Assembly: GCF_003815655.1 (NCBI RefSeq)
Contig: NZ_CP033917.1
Location: forward strand, 744,001-808,000
DNA from: Chryseobacterium sp. G0201
GTDB taxonomy: Bacteria > Bacteroidota > Bacteroidia > Flavobacteriales > Weeksellaceae
Length of the DNA stretch: 64,000 bases
Reading direction: 5' to 3'
The position numbers and the translations under genes were made by a program. The notes beneath the pieces are model-generated. The model had not been told where the DNA came from, searched no databases, and saw nothing but the letters and a program-made list of their open reading frames with translations. Positions within the stretch are counted from its first letter, which is position 1, and every line of letters begins with the position of its first letter. This document shows positions 17,506 to 26,800 of the stretch, one piece after another.

Positions 17506-19362
17506 ATGTCTAAAATCGCAATATGCATTGGAGTAAATAATGTCCAAAATTTCACACCTCTGAAAGGTGCTTCAAAAGGTGCTGTCGAATTTTCCAAATG
17601 GGCTACAGCTCAAGGCTACGATATAAAACTATTTACGGACGAAAACAAAAATTTTATTCGTGTAAAGGATATATACGATTGTATCAATCAATGCCTAGAG
17701 GAAATGACATATAACCAAATTATTGTGTATTTTTCGGGACATGGCATCTCACGCGGACCTAATCAGGAATTCTGGTTTCTTTCCGAAGGCGGTAACAACC
17801 AAAATGAAATAGTTGATCTGACCCGCTCTGCTGATAATGCCGTAAGATGCCAGATTCCTTACGTGCTATTTATCTCTGATGCCTGTCGATCCTTACCAAC
17901 GGATGAAATCCATACCACCGGCGGACAAACTATATTTCCAAACCAAAAAATTGATTCAGGTAATACCATAGATATATTTTATGCAACAAGACCTGGTGCG
18001 CCAGCCTTTGAAATTGCTGGTGACAGCTTAAAAGAGGCACATGGAATATTTACAGAATCCCTGATCGCCTATTTGTCAGGTGAATTTCTGGAGACAATTG
18101 TTAACAATACTATGGAAGACGGTGCTAAAATCCAAAGATATCTTGACAAATATTACGATGTAAAACAACTTACTGCCGACATCAATTATAAACGTTTACG
18201 TCAGCAAAATCAAAAATGGATTATTTCCGGGCCTGAAGTGGATTTAAAATTAAAGGAATTCGTTGAGAGTAGATCCTATGGAATTACAAAAGGGCAGTCG
18301 CCAGAAATTAGAGTCAACAATCATAAAAAGGAACATCCACTAGCAACATTCACAGATGAACAAGGAAAAAAACTAATCCTTAACAGTGTAAAGCCACCAG
18401 AACCAATAACCCACCCAGCAAATCCTCTTCCTTATAAAATCACTAAAATGGAACAATTGAGAGAGTTTTCAGTAAATTTATGGAAGGAAAGGTCTTATGT
18501 CGATCATATTAGGAATAAAGTAGCATATTTAGCGGAAGAAAAGGTATTCGCTTCGGATCAACTTTTCAATGATCCTACTTACAACAATTATACAGGCATA
18601 GAGGTCACTGGTGAAGAAATTATTGATCTTATTACCCCATCTGCCGCTCAGAATGCACCTTGGACACATAGAAATAAAAATTCAATCTCCTTTCACCCGG
18701 ATGATTCTTATCGACCAACTTCATGGAGTCTTTTAACACTAAAAGGTAATAGATCTGTACCAATAGCCATCATTCAAGGTTTTATCGCACAGCTTATCTT
18801 TAAGGACGGATACCTTTTTACAGTTAATTATTCACCAGCAAAAACTAATCGTTACACATATGAGGATTACCAGTCGAAGAAAGATGAAATAGCTAAAAAG
18901 CGTAGTTTAGTTGCGATTTCCGCCAACAATGGATTTAATTATACAGAAGCATTCCAAAAGGTAGACTTTGATAATTTTTATGGATCATATAATGATGCTG
19001 GCAGTTTCCTAAGAATGGGTAAATCCTTAGACCCAGCACTTGGATTGTATGCAGCATACGCTTTTAGGGAGTCTGGTGATTTCGACAAGATCAGATCTGT
19101 GTACAAGTACATGGCTATGGATAACCCCTATGTACCCTTTGATGTTGCCATGCTTGCAGGAAAGCTGAACTCTGATAAACCGACAGCCGCATTTTGTCCT
19201 TTAATGTCCATCGGATGGTCTTATAGACATTTATATGAAGATTTCATTAATCAGAAAATAATCGATGCCACAAAATATCTGGAACCTGGATTGTGGACAA
19301 CATTTACAAGCAAAGGAACCGATTTACTTATCTCCGAAATTCTAAATAACCAACATATATGA
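17506..19362 (+). CDS. Caspase family (C14) cysteine protease
   Basis: 618 residues. The first ~230 residues form a caspase/metacaspase-type p20 domain: IAICIGVNNV strand, catalytic His79 in IIVYFSGHGIS and catalytic Cys127 in VLFISDACRSL. The C-terminal ~380 residues include a conserved-looking part with DPALGLYAAYAFRESGDF and PFDVAMLAGKL, which resembles the C-terminal extension of other bacterial caspase-family proteins and may be the sensing or partner-binding part. Bacterial caspases act in abortive-infection-type defence, cleaving partner proteins. No signal peptide or membrane segment, so it is cytosolic. Its stop overlaps the start of the next gene (ATGA), so the hydrolase is probably co-translated and a candidate partner or target. 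Confidence 0.87.
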   Translation: MSKIAICIGVNNVQNFTPLKGASKGAVEFSKWATAQGYDIKLFTDENKNFIRVKDIYDCINQCLEEMTYNQIIVYFSGHGISRGPNQEFWFLSEGGNNQNEIVDLTRSADNAVRCQIPYVLFISDACRSLPTDEIHTTGGQTIFPNQKIDSGNTIDIFYATRPGAPAFEIAGDSLKEAHGIFTESLIAYLSGEFLETIVNNTMEDGAKIQRYLDKYYDVKQLTADINYKRLRQQNQKWIISGPEVDLKLKEFVESRSYGITKGQSPEIRVNNHKKEHPLATFTDEQGKKLILNSVKPPEPITHPANPLPYKITKMEQLREFSVNLWKERSYVDHIRNKVAYLAEEKVFASDQLFNDPTYNNYTGIEVTGEEIIDLITPSAAQNAPWTHRNKNSISFHPDDSYRPTSWSLLTLKGNRSVPIAIIQGFIAQLIFKDGYLFTVNYSPAKTNRYTYEDYQSKKDEIAKKRSLVAISANNGFNYTEAFQKVDFDNFYGSYNDAGSFLRMGKSLDPALGLYAAYAFRESGDFDKIRSVYKYMAMDNPYVPFDVAMLAGKLNSDKPTAAFCPLMSIGWSYRHLYEDFINQKIIDATKYLEPGLWTTFTSKGTDLLISEILNNQHI

Positions 19363-20234
19363 AACTAGTATTATTACATGGGCGTTCACAACAGAAATTT
19401 AATGAAAAGAACCTAAAAGACCAGTGGATAGCTGCACTCAAAGAGGGGCTACAAAAAAATGGACTTTCTTTGAACATTTCCGAAGAGGATATTATCTTTC
19501 CTTACTACGGTAAAATGCTGATGAAGTTAATAGATGACAGAAATAGTTATCAGGAGGATGTCATCGAAAAAGGATCTAATGGTGTAGACCCTGAATTTGC
19601 ACTATTCTGTTCGGAGTTTCTGGGTCAGGTAGCTGTCAATGCAAACATTACAGATGATAAAATAGCTGCTATCGGGAATATAGCAGTTACGGAAAAAGGT
19701 CCGCAAAACTGGCCTTGGGTGCTTGCAATTTTAAGAGCAATTGATTCTGAATCCGATTTTGGACAGGACACCCTCTGGGCAATTACAAATGATGTTTATC
19801 ATTATCTAAAAAATCCCTTTATACGAAAGACGATCAATGAGTTTGTTACTTCTTTTCTACCTGACGAAAAATGTGTCTGGGTGGGACATTCTCTCGGAAC
19901 TGTCATTAGCTATGATATCCTCAGCAAGTATAATATTCCTAATATCAATGAAATAATTTCAGTTGGCTCACCATTGGGAATGAAAGTAATAAAAAGAAAT
20001 CTGGAAAGCCCATTATTGATGCCGCCCTGCTCAATTAATGGTTGGTACAATGCTTTTGATAAGAACGATACAGTTTCCCTGTTTCCGTTATCAAAACCCC
20101 ATTTCACAACCGATCCAATAATTACAAACTTCGAGGGGGTTAAAAATGACACAAAGAACAAGCATGGAATAACAGGATACTTAAAAGATAAAGAAGTCGC
20201 TTTAAGAATTTATAATGCACTTACCAATAACTAA
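19359..20234 (+). CDS. Alpha/beta hydrolase (lipase/esterase-like), caspase partner
   Basis: 291 residues. N-terminal LVLLHGR is the usual oxyanion-hole HG; the nucleophile elbow is VWVGHSLGT (Ser178), followed by ISVGSP; a candidate Asp is in AFDKNDTVSLFP and the catalytic His in NKHGITGYL. The layout fits a serine esterase/lipase of the triacylglycerol-lipase-like group. There is no signal peptide, so it acts in the cytosol. The ATG overlaps the caspase stop by 4 bp, indicating one transcript and coupled translation. It may be activated by, or act in parallel to, the caspase (inference), for example as a membrane-lipid-attacking effector. It ends before a strong shared terminator. Confidence 0.8.
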   Translation: MKLVLLHGRSQQKFNEKNLKDQWIAALKEGLQKNGLSLNISEEDIIFPYYGKMLMKLIDDRNSYQEDVIEKGSNGVDPEFALFCSEFLGQVAVNANITDDKIAAIGNIAVTEKGPQNWPWVLAILRAIDSESDFGQDTLWAITNDVYHYLKNPFIRKTINEFVTSFLPDEKCVWVGHSLGTVISYDILSKYNIPNINEIISVGSPLGMKVIKRNLESPLLMPPCSINGWYNAFDKNDTVSLFPLSKPHFTTDPIITNFEGVKNDTKNKHGITGYLKDKEVALRIYNALTNN

Positions 20235-20268
20235 GTTGATATCTACAGAAAGCTAATATAAAGAAAGT

Positions 20269-20299
20269 AAAAAGGCAGTCTATTATTGACTGCCTTTTT
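20269..20299. terminator. Bidirectional terminator between the two island modules
   Basis: Perfect 12-bp stem (20269-20280 with 20288-20299, AAAAAGGCAGTC) and a 7-base loop, with A and T tracts flanking. It separates the rightward caspase-hydrolase transcript from the leftward AraC gene. Confidence 0.85.
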
Positions 20300-20346
20300 A
20301 ATTTTCCACTTTCTGAAAATATTTATCTTTGATCTTATCAAAAAAC

Positions 20347-21633
20347 TTACACCTTAATGAAATCATCTAGGATATCTGAAAGAATAATGTTTCCGAGATA
20401 TTCATCGCTATCTTCCTCGTCTCGTTCCACTATATCTTTGTAAGCGCAGTAATAATCACAGATGAGCTGAGGCATACTTTCTCGCGGATATTCCAGAATC
20501 ACTTTCGAAATCAAGGTTTTATCCATACTAAAAGAATAATCTTCGAATTCAACAAATTCCATACTAGGATATTCAGCCAAACTGAGCAGTAAATCAAGTT
20601 TTTGCGGAAGTAGATCGCCTATTCCTAATAAAAATTCCAGCGTTAATTTGATCATATGTTCATTTTCTTTTTCCACCGCCCGAAGATAATTGGAAAGTTC
20701 TGCTTCGCGCAGGCACATCCCTTGTAGAAGATTTTCATATTCGGCCTTAAATTCTTTGGTAATGCTGTCATAGAGCCGTTGACTTTCTTCAAAGATGCCA
20801 GCATCTCTGTTAATCCTAGGTCTTATATTTTTATTATAAGTTTGTTGCTTATATTCTAGAAATTCAAAACGATCTTGTTCTGCTGCCATCTCTTCCCAAT
20901 TCGAAATACAGTCCAGTATTTTCTTTTTTATAGCCGTATCTTGCTTGATCGCAACATTATAGATCAGGTTTAAATAGGCATCTTTATCATTTGGAACAAA
21001 GCAATAATCTTCTTCATCAACCCGGGTAAATAACGCAAAAAGGTCTAAACGTTCATAATTATTGCGGTCGAAAAACACCTTAAAAATAACCTCTTTTTCA
21101 AAAGCAAACATGGGCAGTCTAAAACAAGTGTTCTCCATCTCATATTTTACTATTTTAGACAATGGATGATCATTCGTGACTGTATATGCCCCTGTCAGGA
21201 GAACTATCCTAAAAATAATCTCTTCCAGATCATTTCTATCTCGTGAAAACATAAATTCATGCTCATGGAAAATTTCTTCCTCTTGATTCTGCCATTTCGG
21301 AATATTCCTCATAACAATAGGTTTCCCGCCAAATGTCATTTCATAATGTACTTTGAATTGTTCAGCAAATTGTCGCTCTGTTAAATCCCAGCCAATCTTT
21401 GATACAACCTCTTTTATAGTCAAAGTAGGATCATCCAGTTTATAATTACGTGCCAATTCAATTTTCATTCTAATTAGGTAGTCTCGCGGAGTAAACTCCG
21501 TATTCCGTTTAAAGTCTCTCTTGAATTTTGAAATTGAAATTTTGTAGGGTTTCCGCAGCACATCGACCTCTCCAATTGAAATATGACCGACGTTCTCTTT
21601 TATATATGTTATAATCTCCTCTATATAAGCCAT
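20347..21633 (-). CDS. AraC-type HTH protein with long C-terminal domain
   Basis: 428 residues. The first ~110 residues carry an AraC-type double helix-turn-helix: KISISKFKRDFKRNTEFTPRDY, then LTIKEVVSKIGWDLTERQFAEQFK. Having the DNA-binding domain at the N-terminus and ~310 residues of unassigned, mostly helical, acidic sequence behind it is the reverse of the usual AraC layout. The C-terminal part may sense a signal or bind a protein partner. It lies downstream of the ATPase gene on the same strand, 218 bp apart, so it may have its own promoter. It is probably the regulator of one or both island modules (inference). Confidence 0.7.
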   Translation of the reverse strand: MAYIEEIITYIKENVGHISIGEVDVLRKPYKISISKFKRDFKRNTEFTPRDYLIRMKIELARNYKLDDPTLTIKEVVSKIGWDLTERQFAEQFKVHYEMTFGGKPIVMRNIPKWQNQEEEIFHEHEFMFSRDRNDLEEIIFRIVLLTGAYTVTNDHPLSKIVKYEMENTCFRLPMFAFEKEVIFKVFFDRNNYERLDLFALFTRVDEEDYCFVPNDKDAYLNLIYNVAIKQDTAIKKKILDCISNWEEMAAEQDRFEFLEYKQQTYNKNIRPRINRDAGIFEESQRLYDSITKEFKAEYENLLQGMCLREAELSNYLRAVEKENEHMIKLTLEFLLGIGDLLPQKLDLLLSLAEYPSMEFVEFEDYSFSMDKTLISKVILEYPRESMPQLICDYYCAYKDIVERDEEDSDEYLGNIILSDILDDFIKV

Positions 21634-21851
21634 AGTAGTTTTTTAATGAGTTGTATTGATTTTCAAAATTATCACTTTGCTTATTACTAGAAAAGGAAGT
21701 TCAAGGGCAATTTAGGAAGTCTGGAGTCAAATACATGCTCCCTTATAGAACAAAACTTTTTTACAGCATTATTTCTTTATTTTTTCTGGGGCTAATTATC
21801 CAATCAAAATACAGGAACCCATATTAGAAAAGCACTCCAAATATCAACGGC

Positions 21852-24191
21852 TTATAGAATATTGTCTGACCATGCTGAAAGAAACTGGTTCATTATTTCT
21901 ATATAATGTTCCGCATCCTCTTTCTGCATAATCAATCCGGGATGGGCAACATCATTTCTCTTTTCTCTAAGTTCGTTTATTAGGTCAATTTGTAAAGCTA
22001 ATGGATCTTGAAAGATAGCAGGTAATATTGTACTCAATAAGTTATATTCTGTTGTACTGCAACAAGCTGATATACTGTTTATTCCAAATTTAAATTTTTC
22101 TAGAGATCCTTGCATCACACCAATTGTCCATTTCTTTGTAGCATGAACAGATCCGAATAATTTCTTTAATTCATTCTCCATTGCTCTTCCATACTGGAGA
22201 ACCACTGGAGAAAAATCAGTACCCTCTTTAATATTATGCAAGAGATATTGTCCAGATGCCAAATAATCTACTGTTGTAAGATCCATTTTTGAAGTATTTA
22301 ATATTAACGCGACATGCTGCAGATATCGAGCTATATCGGTCCTGTTACCATACTCATCAATTTTTTCTTGCAGCAATGAAATCTTGTCCTCATTCTCTAC
22401 AAGATTCTTTTTCAGCTCTTCAAATTCGACTACAAAAATGTCTCTTCTGATGTTAAGAAGACTCAACTGTAAATTGTTGGATTCATCAAAGAATCCACTG
22501 TCAAACGCTTCATAATTAATCCCGCCATCATCTTCAATTACAATTATCTCCACTTGCGCCCTGCCTGCCTCAATAGATTTTAAGTTTCTTAAATAAAATA
22601 TCTTGATCAAACTTCCTGATTGCTGTTCATTAGCAACCAGATTTTGGAATTTACGTATCAGATACTCGCTGTGCGTCTCTATCACCAATTGAATATTATA
22701 CTTTTTATTCGCGTCATAAAACATTTCCGCAAGCAATGACTGCCATTTAGGATGTAAGTTAGTTTCGGGCTCTTCGATCAAAAGTAAACTTGGATCAAAA
22801 TGATCTTCATAATACTCTCCCTGGTCACCGTAATTATGGACGATCCGTTTATTTTTTTCTGCCAATACACTGATCTGGATTAATAGCAAAACAAGCTGTT
22901 TGATACCATAACCATAATCAACAAGCTCTCTCTTATCTCCATTATAATCAATAACTGATACAAATATTAACTGATAGTCGAGTCTGAATTCTATTTCCAA
23001 CTTTTTCCCAATCTCAAAAGCACTTAGATACTTATCTACAAAATTATAAGGGTCAGATTGCAAGGGAACGTATGCCTTTAGCAAATTAATAAAAGGAGAA
23101 TTAACGGAAGCATTATAAATTCTTACATGCTGCTCACGAACCGTTGATAGATAATTTATCGAAAGTATACGGCGCTTTAAGACATCCAAACCTTTTTTGA
23201 ACGTTTCTTCTAGAACATTATATTTACTAATATTTTCGTCCGTGCTATCGATATCTCGCCAGATCAAATTATCTCTAATTATCTCCAACGCACTTGCATA
23301 AAAAACGCCCTCTATTTCCAGTTGCGGAAAGAATATTTCAGGAGGTTCAAAGTCTCTGCCTCTAATCTTAAGTTTACCTTTCTGTTTACCAATTTCTTTT
23401 AGCTTATCAACAAAATCTCTCCATTTTTCAATATCTGGTTTAGATCTGAAAGAGTTCAAGACAACAGAAGGGATAAAGCAGTAGTTATCCTTTTCGGCAA
23501 TACCATCAACCCAATCAATCCATTTTGTGCTCCTATTCTCTTCAATATAAAAATTATAAAATTCTAATATTTCTGACAAATATAAGCTCAACTTCACAGA
23601 ATTAAGTTTCCATTTCACCAAGCCCACTATGGGATCCTCGTCTGGTCTGGCATATATCCCATACATTCTCCATAAATCCTTTTTAGTAATATTAGGATCC
23701 TGAATTTGCTGTTCATATTCCAGCATTTCCCGTTCGAGTTCCTTTGCGTGATTGGCAACTTCCCACTCAGTTGGTTCCCTATACTCGAAAAACAAAAGAC
23801 TGTCATTATCTTGACCGTCAAAAATTTCAATTTTTCTGAGTTTCCCTTTATAAAAATCCTTTGTCAAAACAGCATAAGTAAGCTTAATGTATGTGTATTT
23901 ATGACCAAAGAAATTGAAGGGTAAGGAAATCACAATTTCCTTATTTTCTTTGTTGAACAACAAGTTTTCAAGATTTCCCAATAAGTGCTCCTGATCCGTT
24001 AAATCTAATTCATATGGAAAAACATTACCACTAACGCTGTTCTTCAACAACTGCATTCCCTTAATGATAGAGCTTTTGCCCGAATTGTTAGTACCGGTTA
24101 GCAAAGTGATCGCGGATAAACTCTCGAAAAAACCGTCCTGATCATCAAATATCCTGAAATTTTTAAAACCTACAATATCGATTGGAAGCAT
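21852..24191 (-). CDS. AAA/ABC-type ATPase with C-terminal HEPN-like domain
   Basis: 779 residues. The N-terminal ~560 residues are an OLD/SMC-like ABC ATPase: Walker A GTNNSGKSS (33-41), Walker B with LLLIEEPETNLHP (about 470), and the H-loop IETHSEYLIRKFQ (about 505). Residues ~640-779 look like a separate helical domain ending in ELREKRNDVAHPG, where R745-x4-H750 matches the HEPN ribonuclease motif. No TOPRIM domain is seen, so this is not a standard OLD nuclease; the RNase activity would come from HEPN. It is 20 bp downstream of the small protein gene and presumably co-transcribed with it. A defence role (ATPase sensor, RNase effector) is inferred from domain composition and island context. 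Confidence 0.75.
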   Translation of the reverse strand: MLPIDIVGFKNFRIFDDQDGFFESLSAITLLTGTNNSGKSSIIKGMQLLKNSVSGNVFPYELDLTDQEHLLGNLENLLFNKENKEIVISLPFNFFGHKYTYIKLTYAVLTKDFYKGKLRKIEIFDGQDNDSLLFFEYREPTEWEVANHAKELEREMLEYEQQIQDPNITKKDLWRMYGIYARPDEDPIVGLVKWKLNSVKLSLYLSEILEFYNFYIEENRSTKWIDWVDGIAEKDNYCFIPSVVLNSFRSKPDIEKWRDFVDKLKEIGKQKGKLKIRGRDFEPPEIFFPQLEIEGVFYASALEIIRDNLIWRDIDSTDENISKYNVLEETFKKGLDVLKRRILSINYLSTVREQHVRIYNASVNSPFINLLKAYVPLQSDPYNFVDKYLSAFEIGKKLEIEFRLDYQLIFVSVIDYNGDKRELVDYGYGIKQLVLLLIQISVLAEKNKRIVHNYGDQGEYYEDHFDPSLLLIEEPETNLHPKWQSLLAEMFYDANKKYNIQLVIETHSEYLIRKFQNLVANEQQSGSLIKIFYLRNLKSIEAGRAQVEIIVIEDDGGINYEAFDSGFFDESNNLQLSLLNIRRDIFVVEFEELKKNLVENEDKISLLQEKIDEYGNRTDIARYLQHVALILNTSKMDLTTVDYLASGQYLLHNIKEGTDFSPVVLQYGRAMENELKKLFGSVHATKKWTIGVMQGSLEKFKFGINSISACCSTTEYNLLSTILPAIFQDPLALQIDLINELREKRNDVAHPGLIMQKEDAEHYIEIMNQFLSAWSDNIL

Positions 24192-24211
24192 ATTTATTTG
24201 TAATCTATAAT

Positions 24212-24580
24212 TTAATTGACTACGACCTTAGTTGTTTTCCATGTTTTGACCTCAAACAAAACTGCAGCATCGCCGGTATTATTCCAGACAGGATTTCCAA
24301 GATTCCAGAATAACGTATATCTTTTATTTTTTCCTCCGTTAATTTCTTCTGTTTTAGTGATACCACTTTTGGTATAGAAGAGAACTTCATCGCCTTTTTT
24401 AACATCCCTTGGGGTAAACCAATGCATATGCCTCATTTTGTTGGATATCGCAGTATCGCCAACATAAGTTGTATCAATAACAATGTAGTAGCGTAGATTA
24501 CAATCTTCGAGAACTGAAATATTTACACGTTCAGAAGCGAGGGTTCCATAATCAATGACACGGTTAATTTTTAAATTCAT
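24212..24580 (-). CDS. Small hypothetical protein upstream of the ATPase gene
   Basis: 122 residues, mostly predicted beta: NLRYYIVIDTTYVGD, KKGDEVLFYTKSG, WNNTGDAAVLFEV. The WNNTGDAA(V)L string followed by a short strand recalls lamin-tail-like beta domains, but this is only a resemblance. There is no signal peptide. It is the first gene of the ATPase transcript, 20 bp ahead of it, so it is likely a partner, antitoxin or sensor for it (inference). Confidence 0.65.
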   Translation of the reverse strand: MNLKINRVIDYGTLASERVNISVLEDCNLRYYIVIDTTYVGDTAISNKMRHMHWFTPRDVKKGDEVLFYTKSGITKTEEINGGKNKRYTLFWNLGNPVWNNTGDAAVLFEVKTWKTTKVVVN

Positions 24581-25003
24581 AATAGGTTATTTAGCTTTCA
24601 AAGCAATTTAAGAGTTTTTTCAATCTTAACAAAATGAATTCGAATAGTTGAAATAGAATCGCTAGGAGTACTAGAGGACATTTCCGCTAATATTTTTTAA
24701 ATCTTCTGCAATATATTTTATTTGATGATTTCAAAAATACCCTCCGCAAAGGTTATAAAACGATTTTTCAGTTTGGGAATTTAACTTTGTCGGTGAAACA
24801 GTCTTAAAAATTGTGAATATACTTCTAACTCCCTTACAGTTTTTAAAATAAGCTGTATATCAGTTTCATGCACCAATTTCTTTGGAATTTTTTTAGAGAA
24901 TAAAATTCATATGATTTTTAATAATATTCCGTAAATATACTAGTGTTAAAATTTAATGAAACTATTACATTTGTTTTTTTACACAAATTTATAAATCATA
25001 AAT
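24581..25003. other. Divergent spacer with a candidate promoter
   Basis: 423 bp between divergent transcripts. Besides the promoter at 24966, a short stop-to-stop minus-strand frame around 24795-24900 (containing LILKTVRELEVYSQFLRL) has protein-like composition but no start and may be a gene scrap. Confidence 0.4.
24966..24973 (+). promoter_or_regulatory. Candidate -7 box of the HEPN/wHTH gene
   Basis: TACATTTG matches the Bacteroidota -7 consensus TAnnTTTG exactly and lies 30 bp before the start codon. The -33 region is weak. Confidence 0.4.
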
Positions 25004-26176
25004 ATGTCAAATAGATCTTTACGTTCATTTAAATATTTTGAACTGGAATTAAAATCTCTTGCAAGTTTCTTAATAGTCAATAATCCAAATTTTGAAGAAC
25101 TTAGTAAAGTGGATATATGGGAAATTGAAACTATTAAAAATGAAAAATTACGAATTGAAAATTTATTAAATTTTGAACCTACAACAACAGATTTTATTAT
25201 ACGAGGTTTCGAAAGGAACATTTCATTTTTAGGTAGAGAATTAATTTATATTCGGATAATTTCTGCACTTGAATTATTTTTGGTACAAAGTGTTCGAGAT
25301 GTTTTTAAACAAACGACAGAGCCATTTAAAAGCAATATTAAGCGGATTGAGTTAAATTATTCACAAATATTAAATATTTCTTCTGTTAGTCAGATTCGAA
25401 ATCAACTTTTGAATAAAGAAACAAGACCATTATCTAGTACGGGATATGAAGATGTCGTTAAATATTATAAAAAACAGTTAGGATTAGATATAAGTAGTTT
25501 GGGTGTAGGGCTCGAAAAAATGAAATACTATCACCAGATAAGACATATATTAGTACATAGATTAGGAAAAGTGGATAGTCTTTTTAAAAAGCAGTATGGA
25601 TTTAATAAAACATACATTCAAGTTAATGAAGAATTGTTGTTGAATTTATTCAATGATGTATATAGCTATGCACAAAAAGTTGCGGAAAAGGTAGTTAATC
25701 TAATTAATTCACATTCTAAAATTGAAGTATACAAGAAATTCAAGGGAGATAGATTAAAACTTGAGTTTGACTCTAAAATCACAGACAAAGTAAATTTTTT
25801 AGAACCCGAATTTCATTTCTGGGTAGGAGATGAAATATTTTACCTGGAAGATTTAGGGGTGCACATTATTTCAAAAGGTTCAAAATATATTGTTGAGATA
25901 TGGGGTGAAACTGAAGTTTTAAAAGCATACAAAAAAAGCGCAAAACAACGTTTAAGAACATCAAAACATTTTGAAAATATCATAATAAAACCCATACCAC
26001 ATCCAAAAATGTTTAACGAATCAATTATTCTTGCTGTTAGCAAACTTCTACCAAACGGCTTATGGCCAGATGACACTCGAAAAGTAGTTGCAGCTAAGTT
26101 GGGAATTTCAAATAGCAATGTTGATAGAATAATTAAAGTATTGAACAACAGAGGAATGCATTTGAAACCAGAATAA
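25004..26176 (+). CDS. HEPN-like protein with C-terminal helix-turn-helix
   Basis: 390 residues. Residues ~75-225 are helical, with YHQIRHILVHRLG (R180-x4-H185), the HEPN RNase motif, in the usual position before the last long helix. The C-terminal ~60 residues (DDTRKVVAAKLGISNSNVDRIIKVLNNRG) form a convincing helix-turn-helix. The middle, ~240-330, is beta-rich and unassigned. HEPN proteins often act as RNases in toxin-antitoxin or anti-phage systems. It is very AT-rich compared with the chromosome. A perfect -7 box lies upstream. A second short gene follows on the same strand 180 bp away. Function is inferred from motifs. Confidence 0.65.
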   Translation: MSNRSLRSFKYFELELKSLASFLIVNNPNFEELSKVDIWEIETIKNEKLRIENLLNFEPTTTDFIIRGFERNISFLGRELIYIRIISALELFLVQSVRDVFKQTTEPFKSNIKRIELNYSQILNISSVSQIRNQLLNKETRPLSSTGYEDVVKYYKKQLGLDISSLGVGLEKMKYYHQIRHILVHRLGKVDSLFKKQYGFNKTYIQVNEELLLNLFNDVYSYAQKVAEKVVNLINSHSKIEVYKKFKGDRLKLEFDSKITDKVNFLEPEFHFWVGDEIFYLEDLGVHIISKGSKYIVEIWGETEVLKAYKKSAKQRLRTSKHFENIIIKPIPHPKMFNESIILAVSKLLPNGLWPDDTRKVVAAKLGISNSNVDRIIKVLNNRGMHLKPE

Positions 26177-26356
26177 AAATTACAACGATGTCTAAATGCT
26201 TTTGAGCATCAAAATCTGACAAATATTTTTGAAGTAGCTATCAGACAATTTTTTTAACCTCCTTAATTTCATTCATATTTGTATACAATTAAATAATTTA
26301 CAATTTCTTAAAAATAAGGAATTTTGTAAGTTTAAATTACTGCTAATATTCCTATT

Positions 26357-26800
26357 ATGACACTAGAGCAATTACTTGATTACAGCGATGCTATAAAAGT
26401 TCAAATTAAAAAGCTAAATTACCATAAAAATGACGTTAGACATGGCTTTTTTGGTCTATACTATTCTAGCATTTATGATTATTATATTGGGAATGTTTTT
26501 TTTCAATTGGCAAAACATATTGCGGACGGTCAAATACAGTTTACAGAAAAAATTTACAGTTTTAGGGCACACGCACAACGATTATATGAAATACAAAAGC
26601 ATCCTATATTAGTACAAGGTTATAAAGGTAATTTAAACAGAAATATACTACTTAATGTGTGGACATCTTTTGAAACAAGTGTTTCTTTAATATTTGAAAA
26701 AATAATCCTAGAAGACGATATTCCAAAGATTATTCTCAAACTAAATGAAAAAATCGTTAAAGCTATTGAGAGTGTAGATGCTATTGATATGAGCCTCTAA
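26357..26800 (+). CDS. Hypothetical protein, possibly a truncated HEPN-like protein
   Basis: 147 residues, helical, no signal peptide. The C-terminal helices NRNILLNVWTSFETSVSLIFEK resemble the first helices of HEPN-like domains (compare ISALELFLVQSVRDVF in the preceding gene), but no R-x4-6-H motif follows before the stop, so it may be C-terminally truncated or a non-catalytic relative. It is very AT-rich. No clear neighbour partner other than the HEPN/HTH gene. The family is not recognised. Confidence 0.5.
   Translation: MTLEQLLDYSDAIKVQIKKLNYHKNDVRHGFFGLYYSSIYDYYIGNVFFQLAKHIADGQIQFTEKIYSFRAHAQRLYEIQKHPILVQGYKGNLNRNILLNVWTSFETSVSLIFEKIILEDDIPKIILKLNEKIVKAIESVDAIDMSL

Noticed and set aside
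24795..24900. Stop-to-stop minus-strand frame with LILKTVRELEVYSQ-like text
   Set aside because: No start codon and too short to identify; mentioned only as a possible gene scrap.
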